Numbered from the stretch's first letter, positions 1 to 7,561 are shown. The stretch is DNA of 10,141 nucleotides from Planctomycetota bacterium (GCA_013151585.1 JAADHY010000191.1:1-10141); one strand, 5' to 3'. The notes: generated from the letters alone by a model not told the origin. Made by a program: numbers and translations.

Positions 1-68
1 AAGGCGCTCGCCGAACTCGGTGGGCCAGGCCGTCCATCGAGCCCTTCCATCTCGGCCGACCGCAGCCT

Positions 69-1727
69 CTATCGCACCCGCGCCTGAAACGTGATCACGC
101 CACCCGTGTGCCCGGGCAGGGGATCATCGAGCTTGAATTCGAGAACGACACTTCCTTCTTCGTTATCGGTGATCTTGACATCGCCGGCCCGGTCCGATGT
201 GGCACTGTCCTCGATGAATTCCAATCGAGGCGTCAAGTTGTCCACAATCCGAACGTGGTAAAGCGTTCGATCGCCCAAGTTGTCGTAGCGAATGGTGAAG
301 GTTACGACATCGCCGGGTTTGGCGACCTTTTTGTCCGCCAGTTTGACGATCCGCAGCTCGCCCTTGCGTTTGTGTTCGTCGCTGATCGAGATGAGCACTT
401 CCGGCTTGAACCGGCTGGAGACTTCGTGGGAAGAACGATCGGCCGCGGTGATGACGGGATAGTCCGTCCGCGACCACTGGAAGGCGGCCGCGATGCAATA
501 CGCCAGCCGTGCTTCGTTGGTTCGGGCGAACTGGCCGGTCCAGAGGAACGCGATGTCTTCAAAGGCGTTCAGCAGCTTTGTATGGCCGGCCAAGCGCTGT
601 TCGTTGGCAACGGTGACCGGAAGGCGTTCCATTTCCAGACCGCTGGCGCGAGATCGCACGCGGACGGATCCGAGCGGCAAGTGTTCTTGAGAGAGCGTGG
701 GAGCCCGTCGGGCGCTCAGCCCCGAGTTCCGCTCCAGCACCCGCGCGCTGGCCAGATGGGCGACGGCCGTCCCCGCTCCAACGACACACGCCGTTCGTAT
801 CGCTGCAAAACGGGGCGCGTAGATGGCGACTCGGTTGGTCGGCTTCACATGACGGTCGCCCGTGTGATCGACGTATTCGGCAATCGTGTCTTCGGTATCC
901 ACCCCGAGCCGATGAAAGGGACCGTAGTGGATCGGCATGTCCCGATCGCCTCCGTCGAAAATGTACTCGTCCGGATACCGACGTGGCGCGTCGGGCGGAT
1001 AAGAGCGGCGCCGGGCCTCTGCCTGCTGGGCCGAAGCCAGTTCGGCGACGGGCGGACATTCGCCGAAGAAGGCGCGATCCTGCGGCCCGCTCGGAGTCCG
1101 GCCGCCCAAACGGATCACGACCATCGGACGTCCCAACCGATCCGCCTCGGCCAAGAGATTCTGGCGCGGCGAGACGACGCGAACGGGCAATGATCCGTCA
1201 GCCGCGATGGGGGTGGCGAGCTGAGGTTGTTCCAGGTAGACCACGCGAGTAATGAGCTGGCCGTCCAGCGCAGCGCGGATTTCGTCCAAAGTGAAGTCGA
1301 TGGGCACCGGAAAGTCCAGCTCGTGCCCCGGGGGCGGATGGAGCCGGTCGAGCACTTCAATCGACGGGTACAACTCGATGCCAGGAAGCTCCGGCATTCC
1401 GCTGATGCGGATGCGATAGGTCCGGCCAACCAGCAGACCGATCCGAGCGGGGGCTTTCATGCTAAGCGATTTCTCGACGTCGCCGTTGTAGACCGTAATG
1501 ACGCCGGCTGTCGGCAAGCGGAAGCGCACTGGCTGGAACCACGCTTGCTGCTGTGTAGCGGCGGCAAAGGCGCGATGCCACTGCCCGGCCAATCCCGGCT
1601 CGGTCAGCGGGTTCAGCGGTTGGTAGACGCCCGCCGACGGAGGTTGAGCGGCGAGCGGCTGGCCAAGCAGAATCCCGCTGATCAGCAGAGCCGCGATTGT
1701 CCAGATGCGCGAGACCAGGCCGTTCAT
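69..1727 (-). CDS. Exported DUF11-domain protein, planctomycete envelope family
   Basis: Predicted 552-residue secreted protein of unknown molecular function. I chose the ATG at 1727 because residues 1-28 then form a standard signal peptide (positive N-terminus, hydrophobic stretch at 9-22, cleavage after an Ala-Ala-Gln region). The frame is open to a GTG at 1790, but that start would bury the signal behind 21 polar residues. Neither start has a clear ribosome binding site. Residues about 64-210 form a core shared with the lipoprotein encoded at 2171-3361. Residues about 253-307 carry a block with DGGDRD, DTEDTIAEY and AIYAPRF that I recall from planctomycete DUF11 proteins. Residues about 455-552 match a DUF11 beta-sandwich repeat (KPGDVVTFTIRYDN, DNLTPRLEF), a domain usually found in surface-exposed or adhesive proteins. 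A cell-surface or periplasmic structural role is inference. The existence of the gene is well supported. Confidence 0.88.
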   Translation of the reverse strand: MNGLVSRIWTIAALLISGILLGQPLAAQPPSAGVYQPLNPLTEPGLAGQWHRAFAAATQQQAWFQPVRFRLPTAGVITVYNGDVEKSLSMKAPARIGLLVGRTYRIRISGMPELPGIELYPSIEVLDRLHPPPGHELDFPVPIDFTLDEIRAALDGQLITRVVYLEQPQLATPIAADGSLPVRVVSPRQNLLAEADRLGRPMVVIRLGGRTPSGPQDRAFFGECPPVAELASAQQAEARRRSYPPDAPRRYPDEYIFDGGDRDMPIHYGPFHRLGVDTEDTIAEYVDHTGDRHVKPTNRVAIYAPRFAAIRTACVVGAGTAVAHLASARVLERNSGLSARRAPTLSQEHLPLGSVRVRSRASGLEMERLPVTVANEQRLAGHTKLLNAFEDIAFLWTGQFARTNEARLAYCIAAAFQWSRTDYPVITAADRSSHEVSSRFKPEVLISISDEHKRKGELRIVKLADKKVAKPGDVVTFTIRYDNLGDRTLYHVRIVDNLTPRLEFIEDSATSDRAGDVKITDNEEGSVVLEFKLDDPLPGHTGGVITFQARVR

Positions 1728-2170
1728 CCGTCTTGCATTTCGTGTGGAGAGTTGGGAGTCTTCGGACGGTAATAGGCGCGTCAAGTGCACTCAATGCCTT
1801 TGAACGTCGAGATGGGCTCGTCGTGCGCTAATGTCCGTTTGGACTAATGTCCGTTTGGGTGAGTGCGAAATGGGTCAACAAAATCGCGAAGCGCTCCGCG
1901 ATCCAAACGCTGCTGTTCTTGCCGGAACGTTTGCGAATGTCAGACGCTTTGACCGCGGAGGGCTCTGAGGACGATTCTCGGGCAGCTAAGCCCACGGTAC
2001 CTTGATACTTTGATTGCGACCGTCGGGCCGCGTTCGGTCATGGAACAAGTGGGGCTGCTTGCTCTCCGCTAGGTTTCCCTCCCCCTCACGGCTGTCTCTC
2101 GAGCGATCGTCCAATCGGCTTCCGTCGGTGTGGAAACGCGTTCTTATTTTGTGAGGCGTTCTGCCAGATT
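1728..2170. other. 443 bp intergenic gap between the two paralogous genes
   Basis: No convincing gene on either strand: the short open frames here lack family features. The gap holds the leader of the DUF11 gene (left side) and the 3' flank of the lipoprotein gene (right side). A 15 bp direct repeat lies at 1828-1858. Short GGGC/GCCC arms at 1980-1993 lack a following T-run on either strand. I see no recognisable -35/-10 pair, tRNA or structured RNA. The distance from the upstream gene argues that the DUF11 gene has its own promoter. Confidence 0.55.
1828..1858. repeat. 15 bp tandem direct repeat, period 16
   Basis: The 15-mer ctaatgtccgtttgg occurs at 1828-1842 and again, identically, at 1844-1858, with one base between copies. 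It lies about 100 bp upstream of the DUF11 gene start. Closely spaced identical copies of this kind can be a dimeric regulator site, or a slippage duplication with no function; nothing here decides between them. Confidence 0.8.
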
Positions 2171-3361
2171 TCAATTTGCGGCAGGCGGCTGTTGCAAATA
2201 CCACTTGGGATACGCCACCTGTCCTGGTTTGTAGCTGGGGTGCGTTTCCGAATATTGAATGTGTTTGACCGGTTCGGGCATCCGCAGGCCAGGCGAATGC
2301 TTGACGTCGATCAAGAGCTGATCGGGCGGCGGAGGCAACTCCATCTTGGTGAGGTTCCGAATGGTGTGCGATTTCAGCGCCGCGGGTTTGCCCAGCGGCA
2401 GATGAGGTGGTCCCGGCAAGCCGATGGGTGTGGCGGTGACCGGCTGTCCCCAGACGGGCATGCCCGGAGCCCCGGAAATCGGACTGTAAGCCGGCTGGCC
2501 TGGTCCGCCGACCGTGCCCATCATCATCGGTCCTGGGACGCCCCCCTCCGTCTCGCTCATCTTGGCCACGGGGACCGGTGCGACAAACTGGCCTTTTTCT
2601 CCGTCCGGGGCCGTGTACGACACCTGCTGGACCTCGCCGCCGTCGGCCGGGTCAGTCGCGTCGGCGCTGGCCGGTTTCGGAGCACTGCTTGCTGTACTGG
2701 GCATCTCCAAGTCCATGTTGCCCATTCGCAGCACGGCGAGAATCGTCCCACGTCGGTCTGCTTCGGCAACCGGATCCACGCCCGGCTCCAGCCGCGTCGA
2801 GACGAGCGTCTCGACGCCAGCGATCGCCAACTCTTGATACTTGGGATCCGGAAGATAGATCACCTTCGTGACAAAGTTGTTGCTTTCGACCTGGTCCAAG
2901 TCTTCGTCGGTGATCTCGATGGGCACGCTGTTGTGGGCAAGGTAGGCGTCTGTGGTCGGGTGAGCCGGATAGACCTGCAGGGATGGATAGAGCACCAGCC
3001 CCTCGCGTCCGGGGATGTTCGTCAATTTCAGTCGATAGGTGGCTCCCTGCTCGAAGTTGTATCGTGCCGGTGCCGTCAACTGATTCTCCGCAAAGGTCTC
3101 TCCGACCTGCCAGCCGATCTGCATCCCTTTCGGCTCAATGAAGCGCACCTGGGTCGTCTGGGTCGCGAAGGTGCGCGTGGCCGGCTCGGCCAGCATCGGC
3201 ATCACGCCTGGTCCGGGGCCGTCGACCATCGGTCCGGGTCGCTCCATCATCGCGGCCGGCGGGGCGTAGTATTCGCCTTTGTCGATAATCTGCTGGCCAT
3301 CGATCTGGCAGCCAACGCACACGATCACCAATGTGCACAGAGCCAAGAAATAGTATCTCAT
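2171..3361 (-). CDS. Putative lipoprotein sharing its core domain with the DUF11 neighbour
   Basis: Predicted 396-residue exported protein. The ATG at 3361 is preceded by a good ribosome binding site and starts a short hydrophobic signal ending in VCVGC, with Cys18 a possible lipidation site. The lipobox is not canonical (Cys rather than Leu at -3), so lipidation is likely but not certain. Residues 70-217 align with residues 64-210 of the product of 69-1727: APAR to LYPS is 27 residues in both, LYPS to the YL of V[VI]YL is 45 in both, and both have AEADR-x-G followed by a hydrophobic V/L-R-[LM]-G stretch. The rest is low complexity: Gly/Pro/Met-rich at 35-60 and at 275-325, which suggests an extended surface or linker region. 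There is no DUF11 domain. Function is unknown; a planctomycete envelope protein is the best description. It diverges from the gene at 3676. Confidence 0.87.
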   Translation of the reverse strand: MRYYFLALCTLVIVCVGCQIDGQQIIDKGEYYAPPAAMMERPGPMVDGPGPGVMPMLAEPATRTFATQTTQVRFIEPKGMQIGWQVGETFAENQLTAPARYNFEQGATYRLKLTNIPGREGLVLYPSLQVYPAHPTTDAYLAHNSVPIEITDEDLDQVESNNFVTKVIYLPDPKYQELAIAGVETLVSTRLEPGVDPVAEADRRGTILAVLRMGNMDLEMPSTASSAPKPASADATDPADGGEVQQVSYTAPDGEKGQFVAPVPVAKMSETEGGVPGPMMMGTVGGPGQPAYSPISGAPGMPVWGQPVTATPIGLPGPPHLPLGKPAALKSHTIRNLTKMELPPPPDQLLIDVKHSPGLRMPEPVKHIQYSETHPSYKPGQVAYPKWYLQQPPAAN

Positions 3362-3675
3362 TACACGCGTCCCCTCGACCTGAGACTCACCCTCGGTTTT
3401 GATGTCGACCTGATTGGTTGGCACTCGTTAACATACGGGCCGGCGCGGGTTTGCTTGGTGCACACCCCGCCATCCGGAACCAGCCGCGGCCCGACCGGAC
3501 CGGGGTCGTCCTTGACACGGCCACGAATCGGGCGCGGCCCGCACAGACCAGCGCGCCACCCGACGAATCCGTTCGCACCGATGGCACGCCCTTGCTCTCG
3601 GAACATAGTCGCGTTGTTTCTTTCTTCGGCTGTTCCGACCGGAATCTTTGGCAAATCCGGCATTTTCGCACCAAC
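3362..3675. promoter_or_regulatory. 314 bp divergent intergenic region
   Basis: Separates the start of the minus-strand lipoprotein gene from that of the plus-strand LolA-like gene, so it must hold promoters for both directions or part of their leaders. A TTGACA hexamer lies at 3512-3517 on the plus strand, but the sequence 17 bases later is GC-rich with no -10 match, so I do not call a promoter there. Arms cgacc (3492-3496) and ggtcg (3504-3508) could form a small hairpin just before it. An open frame continues upstream of 3676 in phase with the plus-strand gene, but it has no signal-peptide logic and reads as non-coding. Confidence 0.45.
3370..3376 (-). promoter_or_regulatory. Ribosome binding site of the lipoprotein gene
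   Basis: On the minus strand GAGGGGA lies 8 bases before the ATG at 3361. It supports that start over the upstream in-frame start at 3424, which would put 21 polar residues ahead of the hydrophobic signal. Confidence 0.6.
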
Positions 3676-4755
3676 ATGAAAAGGCTCTCCAAATTGACAC
3701 TGGCGGCAATGCTCGTGCTGGGCCTTGGTTTGGCCGCGGCCGGACCAGACGTGTGGCCGACGAGCGCGGTCTCCTCGCGCGGCGGGGCCGCTTTCGCCCC
3801 GCCAGAAACCGACCAGCGGGCGGCCTCTCCGCCCTCGCTCCCCATTCGTCAGCCCCGGCCTCGTCAATTTGGCGGTCGTCAGCCGGGTTCAGCCGATCGA
3901 GCGAGCGATGCCCCACCGGATGCCAATGACCCGGCTGGTGTGGCCGCGTCCGGCAACATTCGCTCGGCCAGCGGCGAGCACATTCTGCAGTTGGTCCGGC
4001 AAAAGCTGATCGACTATCAGCCCTTCCGGGCGGATGTGCTGGAAACGGTTGTGATCGGAAGTCGCAAATTTGCGGTGACAGGAGAATACATCCAAGGCCG
4101 CGACCTGAAGCTCCGCCTGCAGTTGCGGCTTCAGGTGGGAAACACTAGCGGCTCGCTGTTGGAAGTGTGTGATGGTCAAGTTCTGTCGACTCGGCTGCAG
4201 ATCGGTGAGGAGGTCGAGATCACGCGCCGGGACGTCCGGCAGATTCTACGCGCCGCGGTGGCCCAACCCGATGCGCCCGCAAACTTGCTGATCGCCGAGT
4301 TGGGGCTGGGCGGGCTTTCTGGGCTCTTGGCCTCGCTGGAACGAAATATGGATTTCGGACAAGCCCGCGCGGAAACGATCGACGGCCGTCGATTCACCGT
4401 GATCGAGGGTTGGTGGAGCGACGAGTTCCGGGAAACTTGGCGAAAACAGGGACGCCGGGCAAGACAGGGACTGCCTGACTACGTGCCTGACGGCGTCCGC
4501 GTGTACTTAGACGAAAGTGATTTCCCTCGTCGATTTTTGTACTTGAAACGGATTCCCGGGCAGGAATTGGCCCGGCCCATGGCCACATTGGACTTTACTC
4601 GTGTGGTGCTGCGCACGGCCGTTGCAGACGATGCTTTTCGTTTTGTCCCGCCCGACGGCGTTTTGCCTGTAGACGTAACCAAGCGGTATTTGGAACAATT
4701 AAGAAGGGCGGGCGAACATGAGTCGGGGGCGGAAGCCCGTCCGGCGACCCCATAA
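3676..4755 (+). CDS. Secreted protein with LolA-like C-terminal motif
   Basis: Predicted 359-residue exported protein. The ATG at 3676 gives a clean signal peptide (MKRLSK, then a hydrophobic Leu/Ala stretch to about residue 22). The frame is open further upstream without a better start, and no ribosome binding site is visible. Residues about 40-90 are a Pro/Arg/Ser-rich linker. Residues about 95-345 form a globular domain beginning with an amphipathic helix (EHILQLVRQKL), then alternating strands, and ending in FRFVPPDGV followed by a D-x-T motif. That ending resembles LolA/LolB-like or outer-membrane lipoprotein-sorting folds, including DUF2092-type proteins. The assignment rests on motif and secondary-structure pattern only, so the fold is tentative and a lipoprotein-carrier role is not claimed. 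Its stop lies 12 bp before the VWA gene, so the two are probably cotranscribed and may act together in the envelope. Confidence 0.82.
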   Translation: MKRLSKLTLAAMLVLGLGLAAAGPDVWPTSAVSSRGGAAFAPPETDQRAASPPSLPIRQPRPRQFGGRQPGSADRASDAPPDANDPAGVAASGNIRSASGEHILQLVRQKLIDYQPFRADVLETVVIGSRKFAVTGEYIQGRDLKLRLQLRLQVGNTSGSLLEVCDGQVLSTRLQIGEEVEITRRDVRQILRAAVAQPDAPANLLIAELGLGGLSGLLASLERNMDFGQARAETIDGRRFTVIEGWWSDEFRETWRKQGRRARQGLPDYVPDGVRVYLDESDFPRRFLYLKRIPGQELARPMATLDFTRVVLRTAVADDAFRFVPPDGVLPVDVTKRYLEQLRRAGEHESGAEARPATP

Positions 4756-4760
4756 CCGAC

Positions 4761-4767
4761 GAGGGGG
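4761..4767 (+). promoter_or_regulatory. Purine-rich ribosome binding site before the VWA gene
   Basis: GAGGGGG abuts two consecutive ATG codons (4768 and 4771). Spacing is too short for the first and still short for the second, so the second ATG may be the one used; the products differ by a single Met. A third in-frame ATG at 4825 (residue 20) has no such site. Confidence 0.45.
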
Positions 4768-5814
4768 ATGATGACGCGAGGCAGCCGTTCAATTCGAACA
4801 GCGTCTCTATCGCTGCCGCGCCGGATGGCGATTCGTGTGCGAGAGGGCACGCCGTCGCTGCCAAGCTGGATTGTGTCGCTCGTGTTGCATGCGGCGCTGT
4901 TGGCCGCTTTCGCCACGACGCTCCGGAGCTGCGGGCCGGGCGGGTTGGCCGGGCCGGGCGAGGCCGAATACCGCGAAGTGGGCATTTACTTGAAAGCGGC
5001 TGGCGATACAGAGCCGCAACAAGCGATCGAAGACGCCGCCGGTCAACAGCAGCCTCAGACGCAGGCCTCCGAGGCGTTGGCCCCTGATCCGCTCCCCGAC
5101 CACATGGAGACCGACTTGGCCCGGCTGCTGGAGCTGCCGAAGGTGGATGCCCCCTCGGTGGTCGGTCCCGGAGCTCCGACGGTTTCCTCCTTGCCCGCTC
5201 GCGCCGACGACTTGCTGCAATCCTCAGGCGTCGCGGCCTCGGTGCCCAGCCCGGCAGCGGGACAAGGTGAGACGTCGTTTTTCAACATCCGAGCCAAGGG
5301 CACTCGCTTCGTTTACGTGCTGGACCGATCCGGCAGCATGGACAGCTACAAGGCCATTCGCGTGGCCAAGGCCGAGCTGATTGCCAGTCTGCAATCGCTC
5401 GACGCCACGCAGCAGTTCCAGATCGTCTTTTACAACCAGGCCGTGCGGGAGATGTCGACGCCGGATGGCAAACGTCGTCTGTTCTGGGCGACGGACATTA
5501 ACCGAACGCTTGCTCGCCAATTCATCGCCAGCATCCACGCCGACGGCGGTACGGACCACTTGCCCGCGCTGAAGCGTGCCCTCTCCTACAGCCCGGAGCA
5601 CATCTTTTTCCTGACGGACGCGGATCAGCCGCAGCTCACCGCCGCCGATTTGGACGAGATCCGCCGGATCAACCGCGGTCGCACCAAAATCCATTGCATC
5701 GAGTTCGGCAAAGGCCCGGACGTCCCCGTCGACAACTTTCTGAAACGGCTGGCCCGCCAAAACGGGGGAACATACCGGTACCGGGATGTGACCCAGTTTT
5801 CACGCAGTGAGTAA
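4768..5814 (+). CDS. Membrane-anchored von Willebrand factor A (VWA) protein
   Basis: Predicted 348-residue protein. Residues about 32-52 (PSWIVSLVLHAALLAAFATT) form one hydrophobic segment after a basic N-terminus, giving a TonB-like N-in anchor rather than a cleaved signal. Residues 53-165 are a Gly/Pro/Gln-rich linker. Residues about 172-345 are a VWA domain with a complete metal-ion-dependent adhesion site: Asp186, Ser188 and Ser190 in DRSGS, Thr262 in GGTD, and Asp284 in FFLTDAD. This predicts metal-dependent protein binding on the periplasmic side of the membrane; the partner is unknown. Similar single-anchor VWA proteins are common in planctomycetes. The gene follows the LolA-like gene by 12 bp, so an operon and a functional link are likely. 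It converges on the porin gene with a 47 bp gap. Confidence 0.9.
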   Translation: MMTRGSRSIRTASLSLPRRMAIRVREGTPSLPSWIVSLVLHAALLAAFATTLRSCGPGGLAGPGEAEYREVGIYLKAAGDTEPQQAIEDAAGQQQPQTQASEALAPDPLPDHMETDLARLLELPKVDAPSVVGPGAPTVSSLPARADDLLQSSGVAASVPSPAAGQGETSFFNIRAKGTRFVYVLDRSGSMDSYKAIRVAKAELIASLQSLDATQQFQIVFYNQAVREMSTPDGKRRLFWATDINRTLARQFIASIHADGGTDHLPALKRALSYSPEHIFFLTDADQPQLTAADLDEIRRINRGRTKIHCIEFGKGPDVPVDNFLKRLARQNGGTYRYRDVTQFSRSE

Positions 5815-5828
5815 GGCCTCCGGCCCGG

Positions 5829-5861
5829 CGGCGGTTCGCTTTGCTGACGATTCGACCGCCG
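5829..5861. terminator. Candidate hairpin between converging genes
   Basis: cggcggt at 5829-5835 and accgccg at 5855-5861 are perfect 7 bp inverted arms with a 19-base loop, placed between the VWA stop (5814) and the porin stop (5862-5864). A smaller ggcc-tcc-ggcc element lies at 5815-5825. Position suits bidirectional termination, but neither strand has a T-run after the stem, so this is not a textbook intrinsic terminator. Confidence 0.3.
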
Positions 5862-7424
5862 TCAATACGCGGCGATTTGCCACTGAAGTCGATAGAGCAC
5901 TCCATCCATACCCGCTTCGAAGTTCGGCCCGGAGTTCCGCGTGGGCGAACCGTCCAGGATTGCGATGTCGAAGGTCAGCTTGTTGCTGTGTTTGCCGTTG
6001 ATGTACCAGTTCACGCCCGCGGCGTATTCCCAGGAATCTCCATAGAAACCGTCGACCAAAGAAATCCGGCCCACCAGCTCCAAATGGTGCGGGACGATCA
6101 TTTTGCCCACGTCAACGTAGAAACCGTCTGTATAGAGCTGCGTGTGTGGAATGGCTCCGCCCGTGGCGCCAAAATCGGTCAGCCAACGAAAATAGTACTC
6201 GGCGTTGGCGCTCCAGCCTTGGTACTTTAGCGCCGCGTCAATAGCCCACACGTAAATATCAAACGAGTTGACCGTCACTCCGGGGGCGAGCGCCCCAGAA
6301 TCGATCAGCCGGGTGCCGTCGCTGAGCCTGGCGAACTTCTCCTCCGCGAAGCTGTCGCCCGTGTCCTGAGGCTTCTCGGACCCATAGCTGAAGCTGGTTC
6401 CGATCCGAACGACGGGAGCTTCGCGATGCTCCAGATCGGCGTATCCTTTTCCAAAACTTCCCAGAGGCTCCCACCAAATTGATCCCGAGTAAACGAATTG
6501 CTCGTCCACTTGAGATGGCTTCAAATCCGTCGTGTTGTACCCATTGCCCACCATGAATCGATAGTGGAAATCTTCGATCGGTTCTCCGATCGCCCAGATT
6601 CCGATCGATCGGTCCGGCCGAAAGAACGTCGTGGCCATGGAACGGTCGGCCAAATGCGTTCGCGTCGATCCGTCCAGCCAGCTCCGGCTGCCCGGGACGA
6701 AGGCCTTGCCGATGTAAACCGTCAGCGCGTCGGTGAAAACATAGTTGATCCAGAAATCGTGGAAGATAGCGCGGTGCTGGTCGTCGGTGTCCGCGTCGAT
6801 GTTGATGTAATACTCGAGGTTCGGATCGAAAAAGAACCCCGAAAACTCGAGCCGGCCACGCTCAATCTCAAAATCGTTCCGAGGCGAAATCACGTGGGTG
6901 ACGCCGGCATTGTCGGTCCAGAACTTGCGATCCCGCTGCAGGCCCACGTATCGAAATTGCATGCGCATTCGAGTTTTCAGTTCGAACGGCGTCGCCTCTT
7001 TGTCATAAGGCCGCAAAACGAACCCTTTGTCGTAGTCGACATAAAACCGGGGCAACAAGCCTGACGGTTCCCCGCTCTCTTCGTAGCTGGCTCGGCGGAT
7101 TGGCTCCGAAACGCTGTCGGTGGACGCCGGGACCGATCCGTGCGGCTGGGCAGAGCTGCTCGACAGGAGCTCGAGCTGCTCGACCCGGCTCCGGAGCGCC
7201 CGCAACTCTTCTTCGACCGACAGCCCACTGGATCGCGACCGCTCCGTCGAGAGAGCTTGCTTGCGAGCTTCACCCCGGGTCCGGGAAAACGGCTGCATCG
7301 ACGATTCGGTTTGACGCCGAGCCGTCTCACAACGGCTTCCATGATCATCCTGGCAGTAACCGCTCACGTGCGTGCCTAACAGAACGGCTAGACTTACGCT
7401 CAAAAGAACCGACAACCGCCGCAT
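5862..7424 (-). CDS. Phosphate-selective-porin (OprP/OprO) family outer membrane protein
   Basis: Predicted 520-residue outer membrane beta-barrel. The ATG at 7424 has a good ribosome binding site and gives a signal peptide (MRRLSVLLSVSLAVLLG, cleavage near residue 22); the open frame extends to a GTG at 7466. Residues about 69-90 form a short coiled coil (EEELRALRSRVEQLELL), as in many porins of this family, possibly for trimerisation or cell-wall contact. Residues about 127-520 are the barrel, with the family-typical opening FYVDYDKGFVLRPYD, then repeated aromatic strands with polar turns (FEIERGRLEFSG, EYYINIDADTDD, RPDRSIGIWAIGEP, VNWYING). The C-terminus ends LQWQIAAY, an aromatic end suited to outer-membrane insertion. 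The family passes anions such as phosphate or pyrophosphate; the actual substrate cannot be read from sequence. No Pho-box-like repeat was seen upstream. The gene stands alone. Confidence 0.9.
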   Translation of the reverse strand: MRRLSVLLSVSLAVLLGTHVSGYCQDDHGSRCETARRQTESSMQPFSRTRGEARKQALSTERSRSSGLSVEEELRALRSRVEQLELLSSSSAQPHGSVPASTDSVSEPIRRASYEESGEPSGLLPRFYVDYDKGFVLRPYDKEATPFELKTRMRMQFRYVGLQRDRKFWTDNAGVTHVISPRNDFEIERGRLEFSGFFFDPNLEYYINIDADTDDQHRAIFHDFWINYVFTDALTVYIGKAFVPGSRSWLDGSTRTHLADRSMATTFFRPDRSIGIWAIGEPIEDFHYRFMVGNGYNTTDLKPSQVDEQFVYSGSIWWEPLGSFGKGYADLEHREAPVVRIGTSFSYGSEKPQDTGDSFAEEKFARLSDGTRLIDSGALAPGVTVNSFDIYVWAIDAALKYQGWSANAEYYFRWLTDFGATGGAIPHTQLYTDGFYVDVGKMIVPHHLELVGRISLVDGFYGDSWEYAAGVNWYINGKHSNKLTFDIAILDGSPTRNSGPNFEAGMDGVLYRLQWQIAAY

Positions 7425-7431
7425 AAGAACG

Positions 7432-7436
7432 TCCTC
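7432..7436 (-). promoter_or_regulatory. Ribosome binding site of the porin gene
   Basis: On the minus strand GAGGA lies 7 bases before the ATG at 7424. This is the clearest Shine-Dalgarno site in the window and decides the start in favour of 7424 over the GTG at 7466. Confidence 0.7.
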
Positions 7437-7462
7437 GCTATCTTTATGCATCATGTCCATGA

Positions 7463-7478
7463 CCACCGTACCCGGTGG
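7463..7478. promoter_or_regulatory. Palindrome in the porin leader
   Basis: ccaccg at 7463-7468 and cggtgg at 7473-7478 are perfect 6 bp arms around a 4-base loop, 38 bp upstream of the porin ATG. It could be an operator or a leader hairpin; it could also belong to the palindrome run that follows at 7507-7598. Confidence 0.35.
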
Positions 7479-7506
7479 CCACCCAGCTCATTTCAATTCC
7501 ATCTTT

Positions 7507-7536
7507 GACACAGCCGTTTGGCCTGCATTTTGTGTC
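7507..7536. repeat. Nested palindrome, REP-like element 1
   Basis: Perfect arms gacaca (7507-7512) and tgtgtc (7531-7536) enclose a smaller inverted pair gcc-gttt-ggc at 7513-7522. It is the first of three closely spaced palindromes in non-coding DNA upstream of the porin. A dispersed intergenic repeat is suspected, but copy number cannot be known from one window. Confidence 0.45.
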
Positions 7537-7540
7537 GCGC

Positions 7541-7561
7541 CAGGGGACGGGCTCGCCCCTG
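7541..7561. repeat. Palindrome, REP-like element 2
   Basis: Perfect 6 bp arms cagggg (7541-7546) and cccctg (7556-7561) around a 9-base loop, starting 4 bases after the preceding palindrome. There is no T-run, so it does not look like a terminator. Confidence 0.45.

Noticed and set aside
28..57. ggccg/cggcc inverted arms just after the DUF11 stop as a terminator
   Set aside because: A 5 bp stem with a 20-base loop and no T-run is weak and expected by chance in GC-rich DNA.
1..87. Plus-strand frame open from the window edge to a TGA at 85-87, possibly the tail of a convergent gene
   Set aside because: Only 28 codons, all three plus frames are open for about this length, and it would overlap the DUF11 gene by 19 bp. 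It cannot be judged without upstream sequence.
108..1193. 361-codon plus-strand open frame antisense to the DUF11 gene
   Set aside because: It has no recognisable features and is mirrored by a gene with a signal peptide and DUF11 domain on the other strand.
3512..3540. TTGACA as the -35 of a sigma-70 promoter for the LolA-like gene
   Set aside because: The expected -10 position is GC-only, with no TATAAT-like sequence.
2192..3679. Very long plus-strand open frame (495 codons) antisense to the lipoprotein gene
   Set aside because: Its translation is rich in Arg, His and Gly with no domain or signal, while the opposite strand has a ribosome binding site, a signal peptide and a paralogue next door. 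Long antisense frames are common in GC-rich DNA.
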